Shown: one piece after another, positions 9,935 through 20,500 of the stretch
Layout of the letters: the number at the start of each line of letters is the position of its first letter
Position numbering within the stretch: the first letter of the stretch is position 1
Source of the DNA: Bactrocera neohumeralis
Taxonomy: Eukaryota > Arthropoda > Insecta > Diptera > Tephritidae
DNA length: 64,000 nt
Reading direction: 5' to 3'
NCBI RefSeq assembly: GCF_024586455.1
Contig: NC_065919.1
Coordinates: forward strand, 33,642,839 to 33,706,838
The notes under the pieces: model-generated
Seen by the model: only the letters and a program-made list of their open reading frames with translations
Databases searched by the model: none
What the model was told of the DNA's origin: nothing
Position numbers and translations under genes: made by a program

Positions 9935-10385
9935 CCAAATGAGAAAACAGAAAAGACGGTACAATTACGAGGAAGAAGATGAGCCAATTGACGATGCCAA
10001 GCAAAGTTCTTAAATTAATTCTGTTTTTGCCATTTTTGATATTTTATTGTCTTCAATAGATAAAAGATACGATCAGTTGAAACAAGTTATTAAAACTTTT
10101 GAATTTTTATTTAATATTGATCAGCTTCAAACTTTTACAGACAGCCATTTTTGATCATTGTAACTCTCGATGAATTAATGGATATAGACTTTAGCCAAGA
10201 AGTCGAGTCTATTGATAGAAAAAGTGTTCAGGAAACTACACTACTTCACGTTTTGAATTATATTTGTTCAAAAGAGTTAATAGATATCGATGTAAATATA
10301 TTCACGGCAATACGGGTATTGCTAACACTTCCTTTGTTCGGAGCTGGTGAAGGGCGCAGATTCTCTAAACTTATCAAAACCTTTC
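9935..10385 (+). pseudogene. hAT transposase C-terminal relic (ZMYM1-like type)
   Basis: Degenerate frames across the region read NFLFNIDQLQTF-like text, then (10151-10393) QEVESIDRKSVQE, LNYICSKELIDIDVNIFTA and IRVLLTLPLFGAGEGRRFSK. The last part is the hAT dimerisation segment, in which ERSFSKLK is normal. Several stops and frameshifts are present. A CAGGGCCGGCCCGTCC word at 9920-9935 could be a hAT terminus. The relic ends where RTE copy B begins (CGCGATTA junction). Confidence 0.7.
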
Positions 10386-11585
10386 GCGATTAGAGCCGCG
10401 ATAACCACAGCGTGCCAGTCGTTTCTTCTTTTCGCTACGTGGCGCCAATTGGAAATTTCAAGCAAAGCCAGATCCTTCTCCACCTAGTCTTTCCAACGAA
10501 GTGGAGGTCTTCCTCTTCCTCTACTTCCCACGGCGGGTACTGCGTGGAATACTTGCAAAGTTGGAGTGTTTTCATACATACCTACGACATGACTTATCTA
10601 GTGCAGCCCTTGTCTCTTAATTCACTGAACTATGTCAATGTCGTCCTATACCTCATACAGCTCATTGTTCCTTCGAATGTGATATTTGCCGTAACCAATG
10701 CGCAAAGGACCGTAAATCTTCCGCAGAACCTTCCTCCCGAAAACTCTTAACGTCGACTCACCAGATGTTGTCATCGTCCAAGACTCTGCCCCATATAGCA
10801 GGACGGGAATTATGAGTGACTTATAGAGTTTGGTTTTTGTTTGTCAAGAGGGACTTTACTTCTCAATTGCCTACTCAGCCCAAAGTAGCACCTGTTGGCA
10901 AGAGATATTTTGCGTTGGATTTCGAGGCTGACGTTGTTGTTGGTGTTGGTAATGGTGCTGGTTCCAAGATAAACGAAATTATCCACAACTTCGCAGTTGA
11001 TGACAGGAGATATTTCGTCTTGCCCTTGTTCACTACCAATCCCATTTGCTTTGCTTCCTTATCTAGTCTAGAGAAAGCAGGACTAACGCTTGTTAAAGCC
11101 AATGATATTAATATCATCAGCACATGCAAGCAGCTGTACACTCTTATAGAAGATAGTACCTTCCCTATTTAGTTCTGCAGCTCAAATCATTTTCTCCAAG
11201 AGCAGATCGAAAAAATCGCACTAAAGGAAGTCGCCATATCTGAAACCTCGTTTGGTATCGAACGGCTCGGAGAGCCTTCCCGTCCTTCCCGATCTTGACT
11301 CAGCTTTTGATGTTGTTCAACGTCAGTTTACACAGCCGTATTAGTTTTGTGGAGATACCAAATTGAGACATCGCGGCATAAAGGCAGCTCTTTTTCGTGC
11401 TGTCAAAAGCAGCTTTGAAATCGACGAAGAGGTGATGCGTGTCGATTCTCTTTTCCAAGATTTGTCGCATGGTGAATATCTGGTCAGTTGTTGATTTGCC
11501 AGGGCTAAAGCCACACTGATAAGGTCTAATCTGTTTGTTGACGGTGGGCTTTCATCTTTCACACAATACGCTCGATAGAAGCTTA
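10386..11585 (-). mobile_element. RTE-like LINE copy B, 3' part (divergent)
   Basis: Minus-strand RTE copy. 10412-10600 is the reverse complement of the C-terminal GRPxLRW / NWR region of copies A and C. The RT region at 11080-11330 includes ACADD where YADD is expected, a loss of the conserved Tyr. It is more diverged than A, C, D and E, with several internal deletions. The last 30 or so bases of the family 3' end are missing at the hAT junction. A PIF/Harbinger element splits it at 11586, and it resumes at 14534. Confidence 0.85.
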
Positions 11586-11856
11586 TACTATGTTCGGACC
11601 GACAACGAAAACATGTTTTCGTGGGAAAACTGGTTTTCGCACGAAAACTTGTGTTTTCGTCCATGTAAAATCTGTCAAACGAAAACACAGTTTTCGCTGA
11701 AAACTTCTTGAAAACTTACATTCCACTCATTATAATCGGTGCCTGCTCTAGTTTAATCGATTTTTTTGGAAGACATATTTTGCCGGCCCTAAATTGTCAC
11801 TTGATATTTGTTTACATTCCATATAAAATACAGCTGACAAGTAAATCATTTCGAAA

Positions 11857-12718
11857 ATGGAAAAACAAAAGTACAAAAAAAGAAGTTGTTGGAGTGATAG
11901 GGCAAAAGCCCTATTAATTGAATTGTGGCGGAACAAAGTAAGTGCTTTTCGCGGACCCAAGAAGAACAGCCATATAGTGGAGGAAATGGCAATGGAGATG
12001 CAGCAACAAGGTGTGCATTTCACGGCGAGTGAAATAAAGTCGAAAATGCACAACCTTTCACAGAGATATAGGTATGTAATTAAATAAAATTAAGAAAAAT
12101 AGAGCTTTTACATATATATCATGTTTTACAGGAAAGAGAAGACAGCAGTCGGGTCAACTGGCGGTTCTCCCTCGCAGTGGCCACTTTACGAGAAAATGAG
12201 AGCCGTGCTGTTGCCGTACGTCAGCTACAATGCCGAGAACTTAGTGGAGGAAAGTTTTCAAAGTAAGAAACATTTGTTTTAATTCAATATATTATTTATA
12301 TTTACATGTATATTTAAATTTTTAAAAAGGTTCTACCAACTCCGAACCACTCCAAATTTCGGTGGAAACGGCTGCGGTTGCTGCATCGCCATTGCCATCA
12401 CCGATTTGCCTACCATCGCCCTCAGCTATGCCGATGTCGCCAAGCGATACTTCTTCGGTACCAGTACCGTCTCCCGAGCCGAGTGATGCTATCAATAAAA
12501 AAAGGAATAATTTTCAAACCATAATTTTAAAAAAATTTGAACAAATAGAAAAGCAGCTCGAAAAAGCAAATCAGCAATCCCTTGAAACCAGCAAAGAAAT
12601 TAAGGACTTGACAAAAAAAATGGTTGAAAATGATAACAAAAAAACCGAAATGATGGAACAATTTATAAAAGATTGTAAAGAAACAAATGAACGATTGCTT
12701 CAATTTCTAAATAAATAA
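11857..12718 (+). CDS. Harbinger Myb/SANT-like DNA-binding protein (three exons, apparently intact)
   Basis: Exons 11857-12071, 12132-12262 and 12330-12718, joined by GTATGT...TTTTACAG and GTAAGA...TAAAAAG introns, give one uninterrupted frame of 244 codons plus stop. Residues 1 to about 75 form a Myb/SANT-like helix-rich domain (CWSDRAKALLIELWRNK, FTASEIKSKMHNLSQRYR). A Pro/Ser-rich linker follows, and the last 60 residues or so are a Lys/Glu-rich coiled coil. In PIF/Harbinger elements this partner brings the transposase to the element ends and into the nucleus. The ATG was chosen because it opens the frame just before the domain. The exon joins are inferred from phase and motif, with no transcript support. 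Confidence 0.88.
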
Positions 12719-12759
12719 AAAAATGAATATAAGTATTTTCTGTTTAACGTTGATATGTA

Positions 12760-14394
12760 TTATTTTTTATATGGAAAATAAAATTGAATTTTGTTTGGTG
12801 TGTACAACTTTATCTTTGATTTAATGTATATGCAATTGTGTAAAATGTAGATATTGTGATACGATATGCACATGTACTTACCAAAATATGTACAAAGTGC
12901 TGTCCGAATCATTTCTCCATTAATTGGGTCGTCAGATGCATATGAAATATCACACGGATTCTGGCGTCTAGTCTCCAACTCTTCCAAAGCGCGTAACCAT
13001 TTAGCGTTTAGCGTGTCGTTGTTATCATTTAAAAAATTGTGAAGGACGCAACATGCTTTTATTATGGAGTTGGCATTCCGTACAGAGTTGTCAATTCCTT
13101 TTCCGATGCGTCGAAAGCGGGCCTTGAGGTGTCCAAAAGCATTTTCGACAACTCTACGTGTTTTCGAAAGAGCGTAGTTGAATACCTTCTCACCATTATT
13201 TTGATTTACGCTAAATGGATACGGTTTCATTAGTTGTTTGCTAAATCGAAAAGCCGAATCCCCAATAATGAATACTGGCACATTTACGCCTGAAATTTCT
13301 CTAGACATTTCGCTTAGTAAAGAACAACTATCCATTTCTTTTTTAAGTGATGACGTCTCATAAATTTGAGAGTCATTACATCGCCCGGGACTTCCTACGT
13401 TTATGTAAGTAAAACGGTATCTGAAAATATATTGTAAACATTACTTATGTACTTATACATATGTACATATATTGAGTTTTAGACTTTACTTAGAATCAAC
13501 TAATGCCATTAAAACGGTGGAATACCATCCTTTATAATTATAATAATCAACAGCTTCGTCAGATGATGGATGAATCTCAATGTGGCATCCGTCTGTAAAC
13601 AATTATTAGAACATTAGCGCAAATTTAAGATTTTATAACCAATATTACCAATTGCTCCTAAGCATTGTGGGAATCCAATTACCTCGAAACCAGTCACCAA
13701 TTCGGTTATATTTTCTCTGTTTAAAGGCAACATTTTAAAACAGGATGGCTGCAGTAATCTCCAGATTTCGGTGCAAAATTCCAGTAAAATTTCGCAAACC
13801 GTAGATTTTCCTACACCGAACATGTTGGCGATACTACGATACTCTGCAGATGACCCTAAAGCAAATAATGTTATAGCCACTCTTTTCTCGATAGGAATAG
13901 CTTTTCGGTAATTTGTATCCATTTTTTGTAACGGGCGGAGGATGTCACATAATTTATCAAAGGAACTTCGGTTCATGCGAAAGTTCTCTTTAAAAAAAGC
14001 ACAACCGTTTCGTTGGCAATCGTGTTCCCAAAACTGATTCTTACGTTGCTGGAATTAATAATATATAATTGAAAACTTTTGCATCAATAGGAACATATAC
14101 ACACTTTTGTCCAACATGAATTAATCGGCATCCCAGTGTCCTTTATTAAATCTAATACGATTAGATATTGTTTCTTTAACTCGGCTATCTCTTTTGTCAA
14201 GGCATGGTGCTGAGTAGTAAGACATTCCAATAGTTCTCTTGAAGAATTGTCGATGAGCAGGATATTTATTTGGCTTCTCAAAGCCAATGCTTTCGCAATT
14301 AACATCTTTTTCTCAGAATTCTAAAAAAAACACGATCGTTAGTAATAATTATAAGCAAATATTAAAGATTTCAAAACTTACCATTCTCGTTGCT
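12760..14394 (-). CDS. Harbinger DDE transposase (HARBI1-like; five exons, apparently intact)
   Basis: Exons on the minus strand: 14394-14392, 14320-14105, 14048-13649, 13592-13490 and 13420-12760. Their summed length is 1383 nt in phase, i.e. 460 codons plus stop. The first exon is only the ATG, followed directly by GTAAGT. Motifs in order: FWEHDCQRNG and FKENFRMNRSSFDKLC (entry to the HARBI1 fold), FGVGKSTVCEILLEF (helix-turn-helix), then the DDE_Tnp_4 triad as GAIDGCHIEIHP (first Asp created by the exon 3-4 join), IIGDSAF (second Asp) and VVENAFGHLKARFRR (Glu). The 3' end may be shorter if a GTAAGT at 12881 is used as a donor. It excises and inserts at 3-bp TWA-like sites with its Myb-like partner. 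Confidence 0.88.
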
Positions 14395-14533
14395 CAAATG
14401 TAAACAAACAAATAAATTTGTGAACTGTCAGTGAAAACTCAGCGAAAACACAAATTGTCGGTCCGAACGACTTACGTTCCACAACATACAAATGTGTTTT
14501 CAAAATGTTTTCAATGTCGGTCCGAACATAGTA

Positions 14534-14703
14534 TTATACGCGATGTTGAGGAGGCTTATACCATGGTAGTTGACGTAGATTGGGAGGTCTCCCTTTTTGT
14601 GGATTGGACAGAGCACAATTAAATTCCAGTTGTTGGGCATGCTTTCGTCCGACAATATTCTACAAAGAAACTGATGCATGATTCTTATCAATTCTTCAAT
14701 CAT
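14534..14703 (-). mobile_element. RTE-like LINE copy B, resumed after Harbinger
   Basis: Reverse complement of the RT-entry segment. It reads ELIRIMHQFLCRILSDESMP, then NWNLIVLCPIHKKGDLP and YHGISLLNIAY (14703-14535). It continues copy B after the TTA duplication, and the copy is truncated at about 14703. Confidence 0.88.
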
Positions 14704-15206
14704 AGATTTTGTGTACTTAATAGCTTTGTGGTTTGTGATATTGGTAGTGTTAACTCCCCCACCTCTAAATCGAAGCGTCTCGTCTCGTCGAATACAAATT
14801 TTCGGGATGATTAATTTTAATTGTTGTTTTTTTTATAATTTCTTCTTTTTTTGCCTTTTTTATTTCAATTTTTATTTTAAAATATATAATTAATTTTTTA
14901 GTAAAAAACCAATTGTGCGTATTAACAATAGTGTATTAAGGGGGAGCCTGCTTTAGAGACTTAAAAAAACGAATTTGTTTTTTTGCTTAAGTCTCTTTAA
15001 AAATAATCTAAGAATATGTCCCCTACTTATAGATGGGAATTCGAAATATTTTGAACGCTAGAAGGGAAATATTGACCGAGCGTCTAGCAGATATATTAGC
15101 GCGTTTAGTTGTGAATTTTCAATAAATCGATCCCTAATTGTAGATATCACGGCAAATTTATTGGTTTGTAAACGCTGACTTCCTTCGCTTTTCTTATCAA
15201 GTCGTA
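14704..15206. other. Non-coding spacer with a hairpin
   Basis: AT-rich, T-runs at 14825-14875. An inverted repeat AGAGACTTA...TAAGTCTCT (14955-14995) can form a stem around a poly-A/poly-T loop. No coding frame recognised. Confidence 0.5.
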
Positions 15207-15213
15207 TAATACT

Positions 15214-15802
15214 CAGGGGTGTTGTGGAATCCAAGACAGAATTGCTTAGCTGTCAGAATTGCAAACCAATTTCATTATTTTCATTGGTGTCACAGAATCT
15301 GATTAGATTTTCGTCTTTTCGAACATACGCAAAACCAATATTCGAATCAGCTGTATACTAATGTGACAAAACTTAAATTAAAGAAAGATTTTAAGAGATA
15401 ACATTTATCGAATGAATAAAGACGCATTTGGGTGTTAAATTACATTTATTACGTTTTGTAAATCTAATATCTTTAAATATCCGAATTCTTTTTTCCAAAA
15501 ACTCAATAATTAAGACATTTCGTGTTTTATACTCATGTTTCCCCTATAGAAATAAAGATAAATTAATTCGAAACAAGAAAATGACTTGATTTCTTAACTT
15601 ACATTTCAAATCTGTGAGCGACTATCTTCTTGCTTTGTTTTCTGATAGCAAAACCGATAAAATTGGTTTCCGTGACACCAAAATCGATACAAATTCTGTT
15701 TCGAATATCAAACTAATAATATCTGAATTCGTGACACATACTACGTTTTTTGATCGGTTAAAATTTTGATTCCGACAACTATCAGATTCCACAACACCCC
15801 TG
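15214..15802. mobile_element. 589-bp MITE inside a Harbinger terminal repeat
   Basis: Perfect 18-bp TIRs CAGGGGTGTTGTGGAATC, flanked by ACT at 15211-15213 and 15803-15805. Those three bases are positions 2-4 of the Harbinger TIR (T-ACT-ATGTTCGG), so the MITE landed one base inside the end of Harbinger copy 2. A 3-bp duplication suits a Harbinger-type MITE. No transposase frame is present. Confidence 0.87.
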
Positions 15803-15965
15803 ACTATGTTCGGACCGACATTGAAAACATCTTGAAAACACATTTGTGGGTTGCGGAATCTAAGTCGTTCGGACCGACAATGTGTGTTTTCGATGAGTTT
15901 TCGCTGACAACTCACAAATTTGTTTGTATGTGTACATTTTGAGCAACGAGAATGGTAAGTTTTGG
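15803..15965 (-). mobile_element. Harbinger copy 2, transposase-gene end
   Basis: Matches the transposase end of the Harbinger at 11586-14533 (its 14533-14380 read in reverse), including the duplicated GTTCGGACCGACA word and the ATG|GTAAGTTTT first exon at about 15953. The single outermost T lies at 15210, before the nested MITE, preceded by TAA at 15207-15209. TAA also follows the other end of the element at 28036-28038. Homology stops near 15965. Confidence 0.85.
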
Positions 15966-16529
15966 ATGCCTTAATATTAACCCGCGAAGAGCACTAATTT
16001 TGTTTTGCCACAATTCAATGCTCGGGCTTCTCCCCTTTCACTCCACAAATTTCTTTTTATGTATTTTTGCATTTCCAAAAATCTTATACTGAAATATGCA
16101 AGGCCAAGAGAGCACCTTTTGCAGAATTTAGTGATATATGAACGGCTGATTCGGTCAATTTGTTAAGAATGACTATTGTGAATTAGCGCATCTTCTGCAT
16201 ACATTCTTAACAAAAAACTGTAACAAATCTTTATAATTTAAGTGGAAATTATAAAATCTATTTAAAACTTACCTTTCCAATTTTCTGCGTGTGTTTTTTG
16301 TTGTGTCGTTGCACCAAGTCCTTCTTCTTTTTTTATATTTTAACGACAAATGTTTTAGAATCCGTTGTACTATGGAATCAAGTAAACAAATGGGAAAAAA
16401 TCATGGAGTGACAATTTAGAATCAGCTGGTTTGATAAAATGACAGCTGGTTTGGTGTGTACATGTTATGGAATTTTACAACCATTGTAATTTTCTGCGTG
16501 TGATTTTTGTTGTGTCGTTGCACCAAGTC
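15966..16529 (-). other. Unassigned segment at the BEL 3' end
   Basis: No coding frame. A 45-bp word (GCACCAAGTCC ... AATTTTCTGCG) occurs twice in direct order, at about 16278-16325 and 16482-16532. On the minus strand the lower copy ends in GGAAAGGTAAGT, which resembles a splice donor. It may be the rest of a diverged 3' LTR or an internal-deletion product. I could not align it with the 5' LTR. Confidence 0.4.
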
Positions 16530-16634
16530 CTGGTGACGGTGCGTGTCAGTGTTGTGAAGTTGAGTTGATGCCCCTAATGTGTCAAGTGTGTTTGTGTGTG
16601 GATGTAAACCGTGGGGAGGATGCTCATTTATACA
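16530..16634 (-). repeat. BEL/Pao 3' LTR, recognisable part
   Basis: On the minus strand it starts TGTATAAATGAGCATCCTC, like the 5' LTR at 27823, and stays similar to about 16530 (CAACTCAACTTCACAACACT). It then diverges. It is preceded by a purine-rich TTTGGGGGCCAGGA, a plausible polypurine tract. The TATAAAT in both LTRs is a candidate promoter TATA box. Confidence 0.72.
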
Positions 16635-16662
16635 TCCTGGCCCCCAAATTAGGCGAGTATTT

Positions 16663-17296
16663 TCAGCCTAGTAGCCTCTGAAGTTGTTGCAGTGTTGCAA
16701 CAACGTTGCGGAGACCTGTCTTACGACGGGCTTGCGGCCTAGGATGGCGCCTCCGATGCGATGTGGCGTGGTGATGATGGCGCCAGGCGCGGGACTCCTC
16801 CGAAGGGAAGGTTTGCCTTCGCGGTTGCGGTCGCGAGAGTCGTCGGCTGGCAGTACGGCCGCGAGGGGTGATGATGACGTTCGACGTCGGGTCCGAGTGA
16901 CTGCGGTGGAACATGAGGTGTGATGGTGACCCATACACACCTGGCACTGATACCCGGTGGTGCATTCGCGCGTGCATTCGCGCGTAGATGGGTAGGCGCC
17001 AGACAATTCAAACAATGGCCGTGGGCCTGGGCGACCTGCTGGCGTTGCTGAGGTGTCATCCCCTTGAAGATGCCACAGTGTGGCAACCGATGTCGTCGTC
17101 GACACAGCACGCATTGACGCTGTGGCTGCGCTGGAGCTATTGCTTGCGGCTCACTGCGTGGAGCCGATGGAGCCTCTCGGGGAGGTGCGGCAGCGATGGT
17201 TGTGCGCGGCGCTGCTACTGGGGTAGCTCTAGGGCGCGGAACCGTGACGGCGGAACGCACAGTGGGCGTAGGCGCAATTGGCATCTCGGCGTCCAT
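16663..17296 (-). pseudogene. BEL element third ORF with Gag-type zinc knuckles
   Basis: Minus-strand frame lying between the end of pol and the 3' LTR. It starts MDAEMPIAPTPTVRSAV, is Pro/Ala-rich, then has CVLCRRRHRLPHC, CLNCLAPTH and (next frame) CQVCMGHHHT. This is the same triple CxxC-H-C arrangement as in the element's own Gag (CELCSGGHKLKAC, CTNCLSHSH, CVYCHKRHH). Two frameshifts near 16970 and 16900, one beside a tandem 12-bp duplication (GTGCATTCGCGC twice, 16962-16985), split it over three frames. The tail is Arg-rich. A nucleic-acid-binding role is inferred from the knuckles. It occupies the position where some elements carry env. Confidence 0.7.
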
Positions 17297-17519
17297 ATTA
17301 ATCTATTAAGAAAATAGTATGGTTAATTATTATATATATTTGTGTATACATATAATCATATGGGCGCTGGTACCACGTGATGTGGCACGAATGAGTCGTC
17401 ATGTGGATCGACCAGTTTTTTAGTTTTAGTTTTGGTGAGTATTTATTTATAGTGGGTGAGTTCATTATTATATTTTTTTTATGAATTTCTTTGTTAATTT
17501 CTTTGTTTTTTAGTTGCGG

Positions 17520-20500
17520 TTACGTTGCGATTTTATCTGCGGTTGGCAAAAAGCATAATTTAACGAGCGGTCTGGTTAGCGTTCCCGATTGTGTACGGAG
17601 ATCGACTACGCGAATATGACCGTCGGAGCCGTAGTAGAGCTTCTCTATGCGGCCAAGCCGCCATTCGGTAGGGGGAGACAATCGTCATTGATTAAGACAC
17701 AATCTCCAAGCTTAGGCGCATTTTCTGTGATTTTCCATCGGTACCTTCTGTGGAGGTCCTTTAAATAATCATCTTTCCATCGGCGACTGAAGTCATGATG
17801 GAGAATTTTTATTCTTTCCCAACGATTTAATAAGGAAAGCGACTCCACGCCTGGCTCAGGTGTGGCCAGAATGGGCGCTCCTTTAAGAAAATGCCCTGGT
17901 GTGAGGGCAGTAAAGTCTGAGGGATCTTGCGAGAGTGCAGCGAGAGGCCGTGAATTAAGAACGGCTTCAATTCTAATTAAGAGGGTCGTGAATTCTTCGT
18001 AATTAAATTTATGGTTGCCAGCTATCTTTTTAAAATGAGATTTGAAGCTTTTTACGGCAGATTCCCATAAGCCACCCATATGTGGAGCGCTTGGGGGGAT
18101 AAACTGCCAATTGATACCTTGGGGAGCATATTTTTGTACAATGTCCGGTGAGACTTGTTTCATGAAATCCACAAATTGTTTTTCTGTAGCTCTTTGGGCT
18201 CCGATAAATGTTTTACCATTATCGCTCATGACTTTTGATGGGAAGCCTCGTCGTCCGACAAAACGAGCAAAAGCCGCCAGAAAAGCCTCCGTCGTCAGAT
18301 TCGTACATAGCTCAAGGTGTACTGCTTTTGTCGTGAAACAGACAAAAACAGCCACATAGCCTTTCATGAGGGTAGGAGACCTTAGCATGGATGCCTTTAT
18401 CATAAAAGGCCCAGCAAAATCTACACCTGTAGTGGTGAAAGGCAGAGCAAAATTGCAGCGTTCAGGTGGAAGTGCTGCCATAATCTGCGATCGCATTTTC
18501 TGCTTATGCATAGTGCAGATTTTGCACATGAAAATGCACTTTTTTATTTGGGGCTTAAGTCGGGGTATATACAACTCTTGGCGAACCATATGTTGCATGA
18601 GGCGATGTTCGGCATGGAGCATTAGTATGTGGATATATGCGATGAATAAGGTGGCAAATGGACACCTCTCAGGTATAATTATAGGGTGGCGTTCATTGTA
18701 CGTTAGGCTTGAATTAGCAAGCCGACCATTCGCACGAAGCAAACCCTTCGTATCTAGAAATGGGTTTAGAACTAAGAGTGAGCTCTTTTTATCAATAGGC
18801 TTCGATTCTCTTAGTAATTCTATATCGCGGCTGAAGTAGCGCGTTTGGGTTGATGCGATAAGAGCGACCTTTGCTTTTTGTAAGTCTTGGTGCGTCAATT
18901 TATCGCAATGGAGATAAGTTGCTCCTTTAACTTTAAGTTTAAGCCGCTCTAAAAACTTGAGCATATAGGCAACTACCCGGAGGGCTCGGGGGAACGATGA
19001 AAATCGTTCAAGGATGTCAGTGTCATCCAGTGTTGCATGATAAGTGTCGATTTTACGACTTTCTGGGGCAAGTATGTTGCGCATGGGCGATTGTGGCCAA
19101 GAATCGGGAGATTCTGTTAACCATCGGGGGCCATTCCACCAGAGGGTGGAGGTGGCGAGATGCAGAGGTTTGCATCCTCTTGTACCTAAATCAGCAGGAT
19201 TGTCAGCACTGGCTACGTGACGCCAAGTGGCTGATCCTACTAGGTCAAGTATTTCAGATGTTCGGTTAGAAATATAAGTTTTCCACGCATGTGGTGGTTT
19301 TTCTAACCAGGCTAGAACTATCTCGGAATCGGACCATAAATATAATCTGTATTTCGCCATATTTAAGTGGGTCTGCACCATTGAAGCTAGCTTTGCTAGT
19401 AGCAGAGCGCCACAGAGTTCAAGTCGTGGTAGACTTATGGTTTTTAGAGGTGCGACTTTTGCTTTTGCCGCCAGCAAGTGGCTTGTAGTTGCAATATCGT
19501 TTTGTGTGCGCACATAAATAGTGGCACAATATGCCTTTTCAGAGGCGTCGCAGAAACCGTGTAGTTCCACTTTGTATTCGGGGGAATAGTTTACCCACCG
19601 TGGAATTTGTATCTTCGAGATGTCGTTCAAATTATTAGCGAACTGGGACCATTTTTCTAAGCGAAGAGGTTTCACTTGTTCGTCCCAGTCGGTTCCGTCT
19701 AGCCATAATTCTTGGATCAGAATTTTCGCTTGTATCATAATTGGCGAAAGCCATCCTGCGGGGTCAAAAAGTTTTGCCACCGAGGAGAGAATTTGGCGTT
19801 TTGTAACAGCGGATAATGCGGATATGGACTCAGTCGTGTATGAAAACTGGTCCGATATCGCATTCCATTGGATGCCTAGTGTTTTTGTTGTACTTTCCTT
19901 TTCAAATATAAGGAAATTAGTATCCAACAAATTGTCTTTTGGAATATTTTTTAAAATATTTGGGTGATTGGCTGTAATCTTTTTTAAAGGAAACCCTGCG
20001 GTATTGAGGGCATTTATTACCTGTGATAAGGTCTCGTATGCTTGTGGAAGACTGTGGCTTCCAGACAGGATATCGTCTACATACGTTTGCGTTTTTAAGA
20101 CTTGTGTTGCCAGTGGAAATTCTGGCTTTGTGTCTTCTGCCAGTTCGTGTAGTGTACGAATGGCTAGATATGGGGCACAGTTTACGCCAAAGGTAACTGT
20201 TTTCAATTTAAAGTCGCGTAGTGGACTATTGGCAGATTTTCGGAAAATAATCCGCTGAAAATCTTGATCATCTTTATGTACCAGTATTTGTCGATACATC
20301 TTTTCGACATCCCCATTGAATACGTATTTGTATATACGCCAGTTCAATATGAGGAGCATTAAATCTGGTTGGAGTGTGGGTCCCGTAAATAGAATATCAT
20401 TTAGGGAATTACCCGAGCTCGTGGATCGTGAGGCATTGAAGACAACTCGAACTTTTGTTGTTTTTTTCTCAGGCTTTACTACTGCATGATGTGGCAAGTA

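Larger units (their letters stand above)
11586..14533. mobile_element. Complete 2.95-kb PIF/Harbinger DNA transposon
   Basis: TIRs start TACTATGTTCGGACCGACA on both sides, with a TTA target duplication at 11583-11585 and 14534-14536. The pre-insertion order agrees with RTE copies C and E. It carries two converging spliced genes: a Myb/SANT-like DNA-binding protein (plus) and a DDE transposase (minus). This two-gene layout is the family standard. Both genes read open through plausible introns, so the copy may be recent and functional. Subterminal DNA is packed with GAAAAC/GTTTTC words: ten between about 11604 and 11715, and four near the right end. Confidence 0.95.

Noticed and set aside
16988..17317. 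Plus-strand frame opposite the BEL third ORF
   Set aside because: Antisense shadow. The zinc-knuckle pattern is on the minus strand.
18042..20258. Several plus-strand open frames inside the BEL element
   Set aside because: Shadows of the 1739-codon Gag-Pol frame on the minus strand.
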